A stretch of DNA of 64,000 nt from Hyphodiscus hymeniophilus (GCA_016508695.1 VNKQ01000005.1:1612001-1676000), one strand, 5' to 3'. Numbered from the stretch's first letter, positions 44,364 through 56,551 are shown. Numbers and translations: made by a program. The notes: generated by a model from the sequence alone, not told the origin.

Positions 44364-46677
44364 CTTGCCACCAGCACGTTGTATTCTCCCAATTCCTTTC
44401 TTTCTCGATCCGATATTCTTGAAACTGCGAGAGTATATACCGTTACAACGAACCAAAACCGAAATTGCGAAACTCAATAGACGTAGACAGAGTATTCGGA
44501 AAGTAATCGAGTTATGATTTTGAGAAATCTTTTAACAAAAGGATCAAGTTCCAAAAATACACAATCCCTAAAGCAAGAACAAAGAAACGACCATCTTCAC
44601 TCGAAGACGTGACCTCCCCAGACAGCCCTATTCATATCCTTCCCAATTTCCTTTGTCCCCTCCAGACCTCCCACCCTCACCTCACCTGCTCGCTCACCCT
44701 CACCCTCTCGTCATACCTCCCCAGCAGCGGGTGCGTAGCAGCCAGCGGAAGTTTGCATCTTGGTCGTTTCCGCATCGACCGCTGTACCTGCGAATAGGCA
44801 CGCCGGCACTAGGAGGTTCGAATCGGCGGCTCGCTGGATCCTCTGGACGTGGAGGATCCGCCTCTGCGTATGGGGTGGAGATGGGTGAGGCTGTGCAGGT
44901 CTCTTGTCGCTGGTGGGTCGGCGCATCGAGAGGCTGTCAAGCGCCGGTGGGTGAAACGGGGTGGGTGATTGGCGTGTGGTGAAAGGCGAGCTTGGAGGGC
45001 GGATGGAGGCGCGCGAGTGGATGAGGGCAGAACCGAGAGACGCAGGCGAGGCGGGTGGCTCTATCTGACTAGTATGATTTTAGACGAGATTCAGGTAATA
45101 AAGTGATTATATCATAGCTTCAGATGTGTATTTATCACCTTTGGCCCTCCTCACCTGATTCGAACGAAAATCAATCACATGAGCTCGAAGACCGAGAGTC
45201 ATCTGGACGAGACGAGGAATTGCTGCCCAACCGTTCCTAGACCTGAACTACAGGACGAAAGTACTCGAGTAAGGTATTGATTGCATTGCACCGAGCAAGG
45301 ACCGGGACGACTGGCTTCCGACCGAGCTGAGGATTCCACAGAAAGATACCCATCTTCCTGCTTGGCTACTCTCCCATCGACTCCAGTCCTCCAGAGCTCT
45401 ACTGCCCAGTCCTCAAAGTCACCTGCTTGCTCTCCTCTCAGCTAGGAGCTCGCCGATGCTATCCCCAACCCCTTTACCCCTAACCTTGCCTCGCCCTGCC
45501 TTTCCCTGTCTCGCCTGCTTCTTCAATCCTCTCACATACTCACATACTCACATGCTCACCTAAGGTACTCACCCCTCGCCTACTCACCTAACCCAACGAA
45601 CCCCATCCTCAACCCTCCTCCCTCTTCTCCTTATCCTTTTGTTGCTCATCTAGCCGGCCGCGGGCGGCCGCCTCCCATTCTCGCTTGCCGAACTCGCGTG
45701 ATCCCCTGGCCTCCCCTCCCCCGTGACGACTCACTCGAACATCGAACGATTTCAGAAATCGGCCCAGTTTCCCATTCCGTTCCGCGAGAAGAAAAAGGGC
45801 GCTTTGGTGGATTAGGAGAGCGCGAATACGTCTCGTATGATGAAGAGGTGCGAACGGCGGTTGGTACCGTAGTGTCCGTTATGTACCGATGCGACCTGCA
45901 ACAGTTGAGAGGGTACCTTGCCTTACTTGGTGCGTATTCGGGGCTTTGTTGTGAGAGAGGGGGGCGGGAGGGAATCACGTGTAGAGCTGAGGTCGCGAAT
46001 CAGGTGGATACGAAGATAGGTAGGGAGTTTTTGATATCTTCTTTGATTATAGAGACTGAGCTACGCACGCGTATGCTACATACAACTATACGAGGGCTCA
46101 GAATCCCACCTTATCCTAACCCTAATTGGGGGAGCAGCGCTCAACCCCTTGATCAACACGTCTCTCCTCCCAGATTCCTCGAGACATCTCTTCGGCGTAA
46201 TGCCTCCTCCTTAGAACGTAGTCGTACTAGAACCAGCCTGAAGGCCCATCTAGGGAGTACGTATGTCTGGCGCTGATCCCATCAGCCCAGAACCGAATTC
46301 CAATCCCAATCCCAATCATTCCCCGAAACGCCGCGCCAAATATGCCAAAATGCGATTGTAGCGAGTGATTAGTTTCAATAAATGAATATTATTTCGTATG
46401 TCGTGCATCATCATCCTGTGATGCTTCCTTTCCCATCCTGATCCTGCCATGCATGTATATCGTCCAGCCCATGAATTCGACTTTGGTCGCCTAGCCCGCC
46501 CAGCCGTGCTTTGCAGCAACTCGTCTATGATGCTCGAATCAACTCGTCTCCGGGACTTTGTCGTGGCCGTGAAGTCTCGATGAAGCGAATAATGCACGAT
46601 ACTCTGTATCGTGCATTTTATGTGATGAAGGTTTAGAAAGACCTTGAAACCAGTACAAGGTCCCCAAGCATAGGGTT
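44364..46677. other. Gene-poor interval, pyrimidine-rich
   Basis: 2.3 kb with only short or repetitive frames. The plus strand is C/T-rich at about 44610-44730 and 45400-45700. A 192-codon plus-strand frame at 45698-46276 has no motif and sits in biased sequence, so I do not call it. The right end is the 3' flank of pro1 and includes a perfect hairpin listed separately. Confidence 0.45.
46591..46617. repeat. Perfect 12-bp hairpin just past the pro1 stop codon
   Basis: Arms at 46591-46602 (AATGCACGATAC) and 46606-46617 are exact reverse complements, with a TCT loop. It begins 61 bp beyond the pro1 stop codon, probably in its 3' UTR. A structural RNA element or terminator-like role is possible but not shown. 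Confidence 0.8.
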
Positions 46678-48789
46678 CTAGATCAATAAGAAATCCCAGC
46701 CCTTCATTTGCATCACGTCTCGCCAGGAGACATAATGCGCTTCACCGCCACCAGGACTGAAGCGTCCGTCAACGTGGCTCCAGACTTCCTTTAGAAGACA
46801 CGCTACTCGTCCAAAGCTTCCAAAGTCTGCGAGGTCGCCGAGACCCATTAAACGCTCATCGAAAAAGGCGCGGAATGTCGAGCCGGCTGTGCTGATCGAA
46901 CCACCGATAAGGTAGACCCAGACGAGACTTCGATCGTATCCGGCTGGTCCAGAAGGAATGAATTCGAGCATTTGAGTGAGCTTTGCCACAAGACCAACAC
47001 AACTAGCTTGGCTAGGTGTGAAGCCTGGCACAAGACTGCACAAGTAGATTCGAGCAGCCAAACGGAAAGCTGCTGTCATGTTCTTGCTCAGTTGCTTTGG
47101 GCTCAGAACACCGTTCGCGTTGAACGGGATCTTGGGTCCAGACTCGCCGATCTCAGTCAAGCCAATCTGGTCACCAAGAGCATGAACGTGCTGGCAAAGT
47201 TGAATGTCGTCCATGCCGTCTTTCTTAAGAGCTTCCAAGCAGGCAATCTCAGAGATCAAGTACATGACACGATCTTCGCAGCCCATTAACTCGCGCAGAC
47301 CAAGAGATGAGTTTGTCGACGAAAGATGCTTTTCTCGATAGGTGTGAGCAAATGTTGGTGCACGACCTTGAATCGTGGAACCGAGGATGTCAATCCAAGA
47401 GGTGAGGGTCATGTTGAAGGACATGAGATCATGTGATTCCGTAACCAAGCGGTTGAGTTCGAGCTTTTGAACAAGCGAAATCGCAGCTTGGAAATGTTGG
47501 TGCCATGGAATATCTGGGAGACAATCATCGAATCGGCCAACAGAGCATTGGAAGAAAATCATGCCCAAGGTGGCCTCTAGAATTTCTTGGTGGTTCATGT
47601 CGCGGTTGAGAGCTTCACAGAGTTCGGAGATCGTCGCATAACGATGGTGCATGATGTCGTTGTCAATCTGCTCTCCTTGAATGTTCATGGTGGATTTGAT
47701 GTGTTGCGCCGAAATGCTCAAACAGCAGTGCAGATAACATTTGTTGCTCTGGAGAGCAGGGAGGACATAGTCTGATCTCGCAGATCCATGCTGGTTGGTC
47801 TCAAGAATGGGAAAGACGGTTGGCAGGACATCCGCGATAAAATGGTCAAGCAGTCTCTGATCACCCTCGTCGAGTTCGATGGCAACTTGGCGAATTGCTG
47901 AGGGGGTACCATGCGCAAAATCAAACATATTCATGTCCAAAGCCTCTTCTGCCAACGACTCTCTTCTCGAGTCGTAGTTTTCTTCCCAATCGTTGTCAGC
48001 GGGAAAAGAAGGGAGCATAGCTTCTGGTGGTGGCGGCGGGTGGAAAGTGCTGAAAGTTGATATTGTCGATTCGCGACGGGTGGGAATATCATTAACAAAC
48101 ATCTGTCGCTCGGTCTTGACGTCGATCTCATATGGCGAGAATTCAGGGTACATGGAAGCGTATTGGGAATGTGATGAGTGCATTTGCGCGTTATATGCTG
48201 TGTAGTCCGCAATGCCCGGAGGCGCATTGAAATCGAATAGCGATAGTTGAGAGTCGATTGAAGCTGATCGGGTACGATCTAGAGAGTCCGAAAAAGTCGC
48301 AGAGGTCGGCAGGGAGTGCGACAATCCGGGAGGCGTTTCTGCACCTGGAGTCATGACTTGAGTGGAGCTTGTGGTCTTCTCTGTGAGCTTCTTTCTCTTG
48401 ATGATCATCTTGATTTGATCCTTCTGGGAGCGACGCTGCTCATTGTTCGACCACCACATAGGTCTCTTGTACTCGCATCGAAGTCCAAGATGTTTGCAGG
48501 CTGTACAGGCTGGAGAGCCTTCGTCGCACTTTTTCCTTCGTAGTCTGCACGTGTAGCAGCCTTTTGTGGTTAAAGTCAGTACATTGGATCTGGCGAAAGC
48601 GACAACAAGGAAATTGACCGGAAGTAAAAGTGATTTCAACCAACCTGTTCGCGATCTTCTGTGCATCTGAGCTTTTCCTTTCAGAGTACTCGGGTTGGCC
48701 TTTGGAGCCGCCTTTGGCTTTGACTGAGCGACCGCCATAGCGACGTTCGTTCTACCCATCAAGTGAGGATTGGGGGGTTGATTTGACAT
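46678..48789 (-). CDS. pro1: Zn2Cys6 transcription factor, Pro1/Adv-1/RosA type
   Basis: This is a C6 zinc-cluster regulator of the Sordaria Pro1/Neurospora Adv-1/Aspergillus RosA-NosA group, which controls sexual development and hyphal fusion. Two exons (48789-48645, 48560-46678) sum to 676 codons, giving 675 aa. After a basic start (MSNQPPNPHLMGRTNVAMAV) the zinc cluster has C-x2-C-x6-C-x6-C-x2-C-x6-C (CYTCRLRRKKC ... CKHLGLRC). EYKRPMWWSNNEQRR follows at once and is, to my knowledge, characteristic of this group. The rest is a fungal TF middle-homology region. The 84-nt intron (48644-48561) has GT-AG ends, is a multiple of three and contains no stop, so retention would keep frame. Open reading continues upstream to 49215, but the conserved start is the ATG at 48789. 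Confidence 0.92.
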   Translation of the reverse strand: MSNQPPNPHLMGRTNVAMAVAQSKPKAAPKANPSTLKGKAQMHRRSRTGWLKSLLLPVNFLVVAFARSNVLTLTTKGCYTCRLRRKKCDEGSPACTACKHLGLRCEYKRPMWWSNNEQRRSQKDQIKMIIKRKKLTEKTTSSTQVMTPGAETPPGLSHSLPTSATFSDSLDRTRSASIDSQLSLFDFNAPPGIADYTAYNAQMHSSHSQYASMYPEFSPYEIDVKTERQMFVNDIPTRRESTISTFSTFHPPPPPEAMLPSFPADNDWEENYDSRRESLAEEALDMNMFDFAHGTPSAIRQVAIELDEGDQRLLDHFIADVLPTVFPILETNQHGSARSDYVLPALQSNKCYLHCCLSISAQHIKSTMNIQGEQIDNDIMHHRYATISELCEALNRDMNHQEILEATLGMIFFQCSVGRFDDCLPDIPWHQHFQAAISLVQKLELNRLVTESHDLMSFNMTLTSWIDILGSTIQGRAPTFAHTYREKHLSSTNSSLGLRELMGCEDRVMYLISEIACLEALKKDGMDDIQLCQHVHALGDQIGLTEIGESGPKIPFNANGVLSPKQLSKNMTAAFRLAARIYLCSLVPGFTPSQASCVGLVAKLTQMLEFIPSGPAGYDRSLVWVYLIGGSISTAGSTFRAFFDERLMGLGDLADFGSFGRVACLLKEVWSHVDGRFSPGGGEAHYVSWRDVMQMKGWDFLLI

Positions 48790-50157
48790 TTGTACCTCGC
48801 AGGCAAATAGTGGGGGGAACGTGACTCGAGAGCGGGTCCAGATGTACTGTGGTGCGCGATATTGCAGCGATGGGTGACTGGGGGTGGTGCCGAGTTGATG
48901 ATTGGCGAGACCGGGGGAAGCGATTAAATTATTAATGAATGACGGGTCAAAGCAAGTCCAGCTTGGCTTTGATATGAGTTGGCGAGAAAGAGGAGATGGA
49001 AGAGGGTGAAGAGGATGAAGAGGATGAAGAGGAAGCGCAACGGAGAAGAGGTACACACTGATGGCCTTCAACTCTCTCTCGTAGCGTCTCAACGACGGTC
49101 GAAGATGTGTTGTGGGAGTTCTATATATGAAAATATTGGATGATGCATCTCGAGCCATGGAATATCGAGACGATCTATTTCGGGAGATCGAATGAGCAGA
49201 TGCTATTCCGGCCACATTTTGGGCCTATTGTTGCTCGAGTCCATATGCACACGTGCGGCTAGTGAGAGATGGGGGGCTTCACCGGGGGCAAGTGGACTAA
49301 CCCCGGTCGGGTGTTGTGTGGGTAGTACTGTCCATGGAAGTTCGAGGAGAGCATCAGCGGCCAGTTGCACGAACAGTCGGTGGGTGGGTGGATGGACGGG
49401 GGTGGTTGGAACTTGGATATCCAATTTGGGCAACACACCAATACCCAGTGCGTCTACCAGGGTAAGGAGCCTCGAATGGAAGCCGCAGAGAGATGTGGCT
49501 AGCCAGTGGGGAAAGAAGGTTGGTCGAATGGCTGCTATTTTCACGAGGCGCTTCATGCAGCCCGATTCAACCGCCCCCGTCCCTCGAGACATCTGTCTCA
49601 CCCCATTGGCGAGGCAGGGATGCGGGCGATCCTGGCAGGCGAGGACCTTGTTGCATGTTGCATGTTGTATTGGAGAGGGAAGGGAAATGCGGATGATGCG
49701 AATGAAGCGAAGGATGCGAATGATGATCCCAAAAAGGAGTGTAGTGTAGGTTGGGTACGACGTAGGGTGGGTGTGTGAGGAGGTGAGGAAGTAAGGAGGT
49801 AAGGAGGTAAGGTAGAGGAGGGTATTCATTCGAGTATCTTGTTGACCGATCGCGAGGCGGGATCGGTCCCCTCCTCCCCTTCCCTCCCCTTCCCTCCCTT
49901 CCCGCCAAGGGACTAGAACCGAGCTGGTCCATGCTTCTTCCACTGCACAAGCAGTCTGCAGCGCGATAGCAGTCCGAAGCTACCCTGGTCGTCCGTCGAT
50001 CGATTATCAGGCTTTTTGCTCTCTTTCTCGCTCTGCTTACCTGCATAGTGCATAGTGCATACCCGCAGACCGCTCACGGCCTTACTTGCAGAGCGCAACG
50101 GTCAACGACATATGCGCTCTGCAAGTGCATCATACTCAATACTGCCAGCAGGGTTAG

Positions 50158-50188
<31 letters not shown>

Positions 50189-53100
50189 TGACGACCGTGC
50201 CCACTCATTGTCCCTCGTCGATCTCTCATGCCATGAGGTACGTACTGTTGCGGGCGAGGGGGGGGGACACTCAAATCATGCGGGATCAGACGACGTCCAC
50301 CGGCTCGAATAGGCCTTCCGAGTCAAGGGACAAGCCAGAATGTCGAGTCTGGAACTGCCTGATATTTCTTCCATTAAGCGAAAGCAGAAGGAGCTGGTCG
50401 TGATTCCGAATGTCGACTTTCGTCGAATAGCGAGGCCAGAAAGGGCGGTCAAGACAAGATTGGCGTAGCAATACCGACCAATGACGAGGCGTATCGAGCC
50501 TGTATTTCCTTCTTGTTGAACAGGAATCAACAAGGTAGGTTGGGCAGTGGACTAGTAGGTGAGACAAGGAACTACTGTACTGTACAAGAAAGGGCAAAAG
50601 GGCAAAAGGGCAAAAGGGTAAAAGCTTGGTTGGTTGGTCTGTTTGGGGCAGGAGGCTGGCAGACACAAATGGTGGTGATGTGAGGGCGAGTGGACGAGAG
50701 GACGTGACGACGTTGACGTTGAGCTCGGTCTCTGCATTAGCGCCCTCGCGGCGGATGCACGGGAGCCAACAAAGCCCAGATGGACCGGGGGCGGATACGC
50801 ACGCTAGGGCGAGCTAGTGTAGCGTGGACTAGGGCACTCGAGGAGGTGAGAAGCTTTGACCCAAAGGTTGATCTCCTCCTCCCCTCCCCAGTCGAGCCAA
50901 TGACAACTGCATGCCCACTCGATGTACTTGCGGGGTGGTCTCCCCCGGTCTAGCCCTCCATTTCATGCATTATCAGCGATAACGGGAGGGCCATCAGCCA
51001 GCATTGGATAAAAATGATCTCCCTCGCATGGCGAGATTATTTAAAGAAACATAATATCACCACAACAGGGTCCTTTCCCACACTATTGATTGCTAATTTG
51101 GGATCTTTCTCCCGCTCTTCCCCAGAGGTCTCCCAGCGGTTAATGTTGGCAATACGCGCCCGATTCGGTTCTATTTTGGTTCTTTTCCAACACATGGTGA
51201 CCGCACCCTTCTTGATCAATTGTTGGTTAATTTATGGCAACTCTTCGATTTGATCCATTTGCCCTCCCCCCATCTTTTTCAGTATCTGGTGTGCGAAGTC
51301 AGGTGGCTTGCATGCCTTCTCCCCCGAGAACTCCTCCCCTCTCTTCTTCCAAAGCTCACAGCTCAGAGCTCTCCCGGAACCCTAGCTAGCACGCGGCCGT
51401 CCCCTGCAACATTTACTTTGCTGAATAATAATACTCATCCCCATATCCAGCCAAGCCCTATCTATCTATCTATCTATCCTCTAAGCCACATTTCTTCCAT
51501 ATGATATGATAACCATCCTAATGTAATGCCATACAATACTTACCAGATGGGGCATGCACGGGCTATCGAGGCTTGATTCCTCGGATCTATGGCTTCGCTA
51601 CTTCGTGGTGTGAATTATTAATTGTTAATTATTACGATGTCTCTGTGCACTCCGAGACTCTGAGTTCATGGCGTGGTAGTAAATGCCCAACCAGGTTTTT
51701 AATATTGCTGCATCAAGTGATCTAAGTCTGATCGAAAAGCAGAAAGGTATCACAGACTTTCTGATAGTGAGGTTAGGTAACGCGTTGAGAGATGGAAGGC
51801 GAACTAGCTGCATTCATCACCACCTGAGATACTGTAGATGTTCGACTTCGTTAAGCAATCCCCCCAATCGAACGTGCCCGAACTAGAACAACCACCTATT
51901 AGGTAGGAACATGCACAAGTCTCGGAATGCGATCTGTCAAAAATCAAGTCAAAGAAAAAAAGGAGCTTCTCGGACGAATTCGAATCCTCCCTCGAAGCAG
52001 CCACATTCCCATCTCTTGTCACTCGGTTCTCTTTTCCCTCCGCATCGAGTACCTTGCGTGTTGAAGATTCACCCTTCTGGATCTCCCATTCGATCGTTCG
52101 CTTCCTCCCCTCCCCTCCCCTCCCACACCATCCTCATGATCCATCGACTCACTCATCAGGTAACGTATCAACACATTCGGACCTTCTCCAGTCGACCTGT
52201 CAAGCAGCAATCGCACCAGGAATCCTCGATCCCGCATGAGAGTTCATTCATGTGACGCTGGTGTGAGTGCTTCTCCTCCCAGCAATTGGTCCGAGGCCTC
52301 TGTCTCTGCCCGACCTGGAGGACCGCTTGAAGGAGTGTCGCAGCCACACTGCTCGGCAGCGACAGGTCAGGTCGCACGTTGGGGGGCATCGTCTGTTCAG
52401 CCGAGACTCGAGGGCACAGTGCAAGTAAGTCTCAAGAGGATCTCCCTGTGCCCAATACATCGCTTGACGGGTAGGGACGGCCAATGCGCCGACGTCTCGT
52501 GAGCGAACACGCTCCTTTCCTCAGCGGTGGAGGATTCCAAAGCTGACCGACCACCTCACCTGACTCGGGACAGGACGGAGGGTTCTTCCAATAGAGCCTC
52601 GTCTTCCCGTCTTGACGATCCCATTCGACCATCCCGAGAGAGGTGGAAAGACATTACATTCTCCTAGCAGGTTTTTCTGAATTGCGGCGAGTTGCGATAC
52701 GAGTCGCACCATGTATGATTATGCTACCTTCCAGATTGTACCAATGCTATATGTCGTGCTAATCCACTATCTACTATCCACGATCCACTATCCACTGTGG
52801 CTCTTCTGCATACTCACAACGCCACAGCATGGCCCTCCGAGCCATTGAAGGACCGACGGGAATGCACATGACGGCACGAATATCTCGCATGGGAGGTGGA
52901 TTTTTGGAGAAAATCCATCCTGGCTGGCCCTGGGGGAAAAGGGAGAAGAGTCTGTGCTACCGTATACCCACCTACCTTAGATTCACAACATGAGCAGTGA
53001 GACCGAAGCCGAGAATGAAATCCAGACCAGCCCCTCTAGCCCTCTAGTCTCGGGCACAGCCGGTCGGTCCCTTTAAAATCTATCTCCCGCAAATCTATCT

Positions 53101-54118
53101 ACTTACCCCGTTCCCATCGGCCCGCTCCATCCTCATCCGTTATGAACTTGTGAGCATCGAGGAAAAGGGGTCTTCCAGCGTGAGCTCTGAGAGAGCTTTG
53201 GAAAGGCATCATTGGCTTCGACCTCGTCCGGATCAATTAGAGTTCTCATAACGTGTGGCGGGCCTTCCGCCTTCCCCCGCCTGCCGTTAGGATGAGACTT
53301 TGGCCATTGACCAATCGCAGCCAGTGATTGCTAGGGCAGAAGAAGAGGAAGAGGAAGAGGGCAGCAGGTTGGGCGCGTAGATGCTCACGCTCTGCTATTA
53401 ATGCGAATGGCTGCAGCCAATCACAAAAATAACCGCGAGAAATCCAGGGTGCCGTAGGGGTCCTCCGGCTTTGTCATTGGCTCGGTGGCACCTCCAGCAC
53501 GTTCCCTTAGGGTGTCTGTCGCCTGCATCCGGAGCGTTCTTACTGGCCGTTGGTCGCCCACGACCGCACTGTCTCCCGCACGCATACCACACTGCAGGCG
53601 AGCGAGTCAACAACGACAACCTTCGCCCATTCACCCAGTGGAAAGGAAGAAATGGCTCCATTATCATACCAATATCTGTACTGTACCGTACCAGAACTGG
53701 ACAAAGAACTGGACTCTGTAGCCAGTGGTCGCACAGTCACGGCTCCACGTATGCAAGCTTGGAGCACAGATCACAATGCAGGAGGAAGGCTTCATACTAT
53801 CTATTCCTACTACTCTCACCTACCAGCACCCTGCTGCCCATTGGCGCTTTGACGAGCATCCCCCCACTGTGGTGCTTGCTGATGGCCCTGGTGAGCGTCG
53901 ATACATATACTCTGCTAGGCGCCGGCATCCTCAAAGCCCTTCCTCTTGATGCTTCTGACTTTTGGCGACATACAATCTCTCCTACCGCTGCGATTTCCTA
54001 CATCTGCATCTCATCTCATATCATATCCCAGCATCATATCTAGAAATCTTGACCGGCAACGGCAAAAGCTAGCAGTTCTAGCACTTACTATCGCTCTATA
54101 CCCGAGGCATCAGGCATC
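48790..54118. other. 5.3-kb gene-free interval rich in simple repeats
   Basis: This is the shared upstream region of pro1 (-) and the SAM-PH gene (+). It holds a (GA) run at 50159-50183, four GGGCAAAA-like units at 50592-50623, five CTAT units at 51458-51477, CCCCT repeats near 52106-52123, GAGGTAAG-like repeats near 49785-49812, GAAGAG repeats near 49000-49035 and 53340-53360, and a perfect 14-bp inverted repeat at 50084-50126. Frames here are short and follow base bias. Long leaders and regulatory DNA are the likeliest content. Confidence 0.6.
50084..50126. repeat. Perfect 14-bp inverted repeat, 15-nt loop
   Basis: Left arm 50084-50097 reads ACTTGCAGAGCGCA and right arm 50113-50126 is its exact reverse complement, around a 15-nt loop. 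It lies between pro1 and the SAM-PH gene, far from any coding sequence. Function unknown. Confidence 0.85.
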
Positions 54119-56551
54119 ATGGTACGTTTCTAGCTCGCCGAGATACTCACGATCTTCCTCCTGATCGCATCACAGCCTCGCTCACAGCCCATGACTCCTA
54201 TCGATCCCAGAGTGGAGATGTTCCAAAAGGGACAACCACAGGATGCATTCTTTAACATGAAGGCGCTGGCGCCGCGACCAATGTCCGAAGCGACAGAGAT
54301 GTTCGACACAGACTTTGAAGACGAGAGCGAAACAGAAGACAACTCCCCACGGCTTAGTCTAGGCTCAGTAAGTGTTCCAGTCTCCCTTTACCTTCACCGC
54401 TGACCCCCGCGACAACAGACTGGCCGACGTAGTGAGACTACACTCTCATCCTTTGAAGAGGTACATACGCCGAGTCCAAATACACATGAGTTTGAGGGGT
54501 TCAACTTTGAGATTGTGACAAAGAAGAAGTCAACACAAGGACCGAGGGGGCCGCATCTATTCCGAAGCTCGGTCGACTCTACACTCGAAGATGATGATTA
54601 TACGCTTGGCATGTCACCCATGACCCCAAGACCATCGAGTATCCAGAGAGCGCAAATGTCTTTGAACGCTCCACGAGTTCCAGAGATACCTGTTCGTCAT
54701 AGACCCCTCAGCTCCTTGACGAATGCCGTCGAGGAGCTGAACTTGAACGAGGTTGCATTGTGGACACCACAACAAGTCGCGAGATGGATGTTCGACGCAG
54801 GATTCGAACCTTCCATCGTAGAGAGGTTCGAGGATAACGACATCTCCGGTGCGATTTTAATCACTCTGAAGTTCGAGGATTTAAGAGAGCTTGATATCCC
54901 ATCTTTCGGACAACGGACAAAGGTATGGAACGAGATCCATACTCTGAGAGGAAGCGCGCCAGGTACACCAAAGCCGCCCACCCCGATTGAAGATATCGCT
55001 TCGCCTTGCACCGAGTTCTACAGACCTTCGCGATCAACATCGAGACGAGGTGACTGTGGATCTGATGAAGAGCCGAAGCGACACAAGAGCAAGAGACGAC
55101 ACCGAAAGCGGGATGATGTGATCACCCCACTCGAGTCCGTCTCAATCGTTGGCATAGAGCAACTGATGCCTAAGCCTCACAAGTGCTCCAAGGGCGAGAA
55201 CTGCTCCAAGTGGAGAAAGCAACAACGCCTGATTGACAACTTCAAGAATGAGCACCCAGTCAGCCCAGAAGGAGGTCAGATCTGGGTGGCTGGCGATCCA
55301 GGGAATCCACTCACTGCTGAACCTGTTGACCACGCCAGTCGTCCATTCTCAGACGCAGTTCCATCCGTTGTCGCCTCTTCAGATGTCCTTGGACCCGGTC
55401 CTGTTCCTGCCTTCCGTCACCTCGAAGAAGCCAGCCTCCGCAACATCCAGTCTCGCGATCCTCAAGACAATGTCAAGCAATTCATCCAATTCCAACATAT
55501 GGATCCGAACCAGATGGCTTGGTCCTCGGAAGAACCCGCAACACCTCCATATGAGATGTTCCCCACCCTCCCATCACCACATACTGGTCTGCGAGGTCTC
55601 CCAAAACTCGCAATCCCTCCTCCTCGTCCTGCCCGCGCATCTTCCGCCAATGCCTTCTCTCCCTACCGCATGGAACGCGCAGAAGCCATGTCTCCCGAGC
55701 TTCGCAACGCAACCCAATCCCCGACCAACACAGTCTACCGCTTTGGGACTCCTTTCTCTGAGATGGACATCCCAGTGACCGCGGTCAATCTTGGTCCTGT
55801 TTCCCGCGATGCATCCCAATCTGTTCCACCCAACATGTCGTACCGACATGCAGCAGGACCACCCGTCAGTATGGCGCCCATCCAACGCACTCAATCTCGC
55901 TCCTCGGCACGAAGACCCTCCTTCGCCATGCCCCGCGTCGACGAGAACATATCCACCGCACCACCGACACAGGCCGAATTCCTCTCCCACCAAACCCAGC
56001 CTCCTCGCCACCAACACTCATCATCCTGGTCACCAGTGAAGGACCCTTCCATGCGAACAGCAGATGATATCGCTCACTCTGGCTGGATGAAGAAGCGCAA
56101 GACCAAGATGCTCCGCCACGAATGGCACGAGCACCACTTCACGCTGAAGGGGACCCGTCTTGCCATGCACAAAGACGCTCGTGCGCTGGACACGCTCGAG
56201 TACATTGACGTAGATGACTATGCTATTGCCTGCTCCTCTCTGGCGTCCGGCTCAAAGCTCAACGCCGCTTTTAAAGCCATGAACATCTCACGCGGTAGCA
56301 AAGACAAGAAAGACGAGTCGGCCTTCAGCTTCCAGCTCATCCCCGCTGCTATCGAGAAAGGTGTTCGTCTACGTAAGAGGGAGAGCACCATGATGAGCGC
56401 GGTCGATGGTGGCGCGAAGAACAAGACGCACTACTTTGCGGTCCGGTCGAGAGACGAGAGGATCGACTGGATGAGGGAACTCATGCTAGCCAAGGCTCTG
56501 AAGCAAAAGAGCGAGGGCTACGAGGTCAACGTGAACGGCAACATGATCTAG
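54119..56551 (+). CDS. SAM and PH domain protein
   Basis: A protein with a SAM domain and a C-terminal PH domain, probably a membrane- or cortex-linked scaffold; I know no exact yeast equivalent (Boi1/2 have SH3-SAM-PH). Exons 54176-54367 and 54419-56551 are clear. An ATG at 54119-54121 followed at once by GTACGT gives a first coding exon of three bases, total 776 codons (775 aa). If that is wrong, translation could start at the ATG at 54191 (770 aa). The SAM domain (about 178-242) begins ALWTPQQVARWMFDAGFEPS. A basic patch (KRHKSKRRHRKR) and a long disordered Pro/Ser-rich middle follow. The PH domain (about 612-730) begins HSGWMKKRKTKMLRHEWHEH and ends with the Trp helix RDERIDWMRELMLAKAL. 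Confidence 0.85.

Noticed and set aside
44800..44840. tRNA-like B box (GGTTCGAATC)
   Set aside because: No A box, no acceptor stem and no anticodon arm could be paired around it.
46100..46130. Telomere-like CCTAACCCTAA
   Set aside because: Fewer than two units, in ordinary sequence; no array, so not a telomere or interstitial tract.
45698..46276. 192-codon frame in the gene-poor interval
   Set aside because: Low-complexity, Arg-rich by composition, with no recognisable domain.
46678..49215. An 845-aa protein starting far upstream of pro1
   Set aside because: The extra N-terminus is repetitive (LHPLHPL) with no family match; the conserved start is at 48789 and the frame includes the 84-nt intron.
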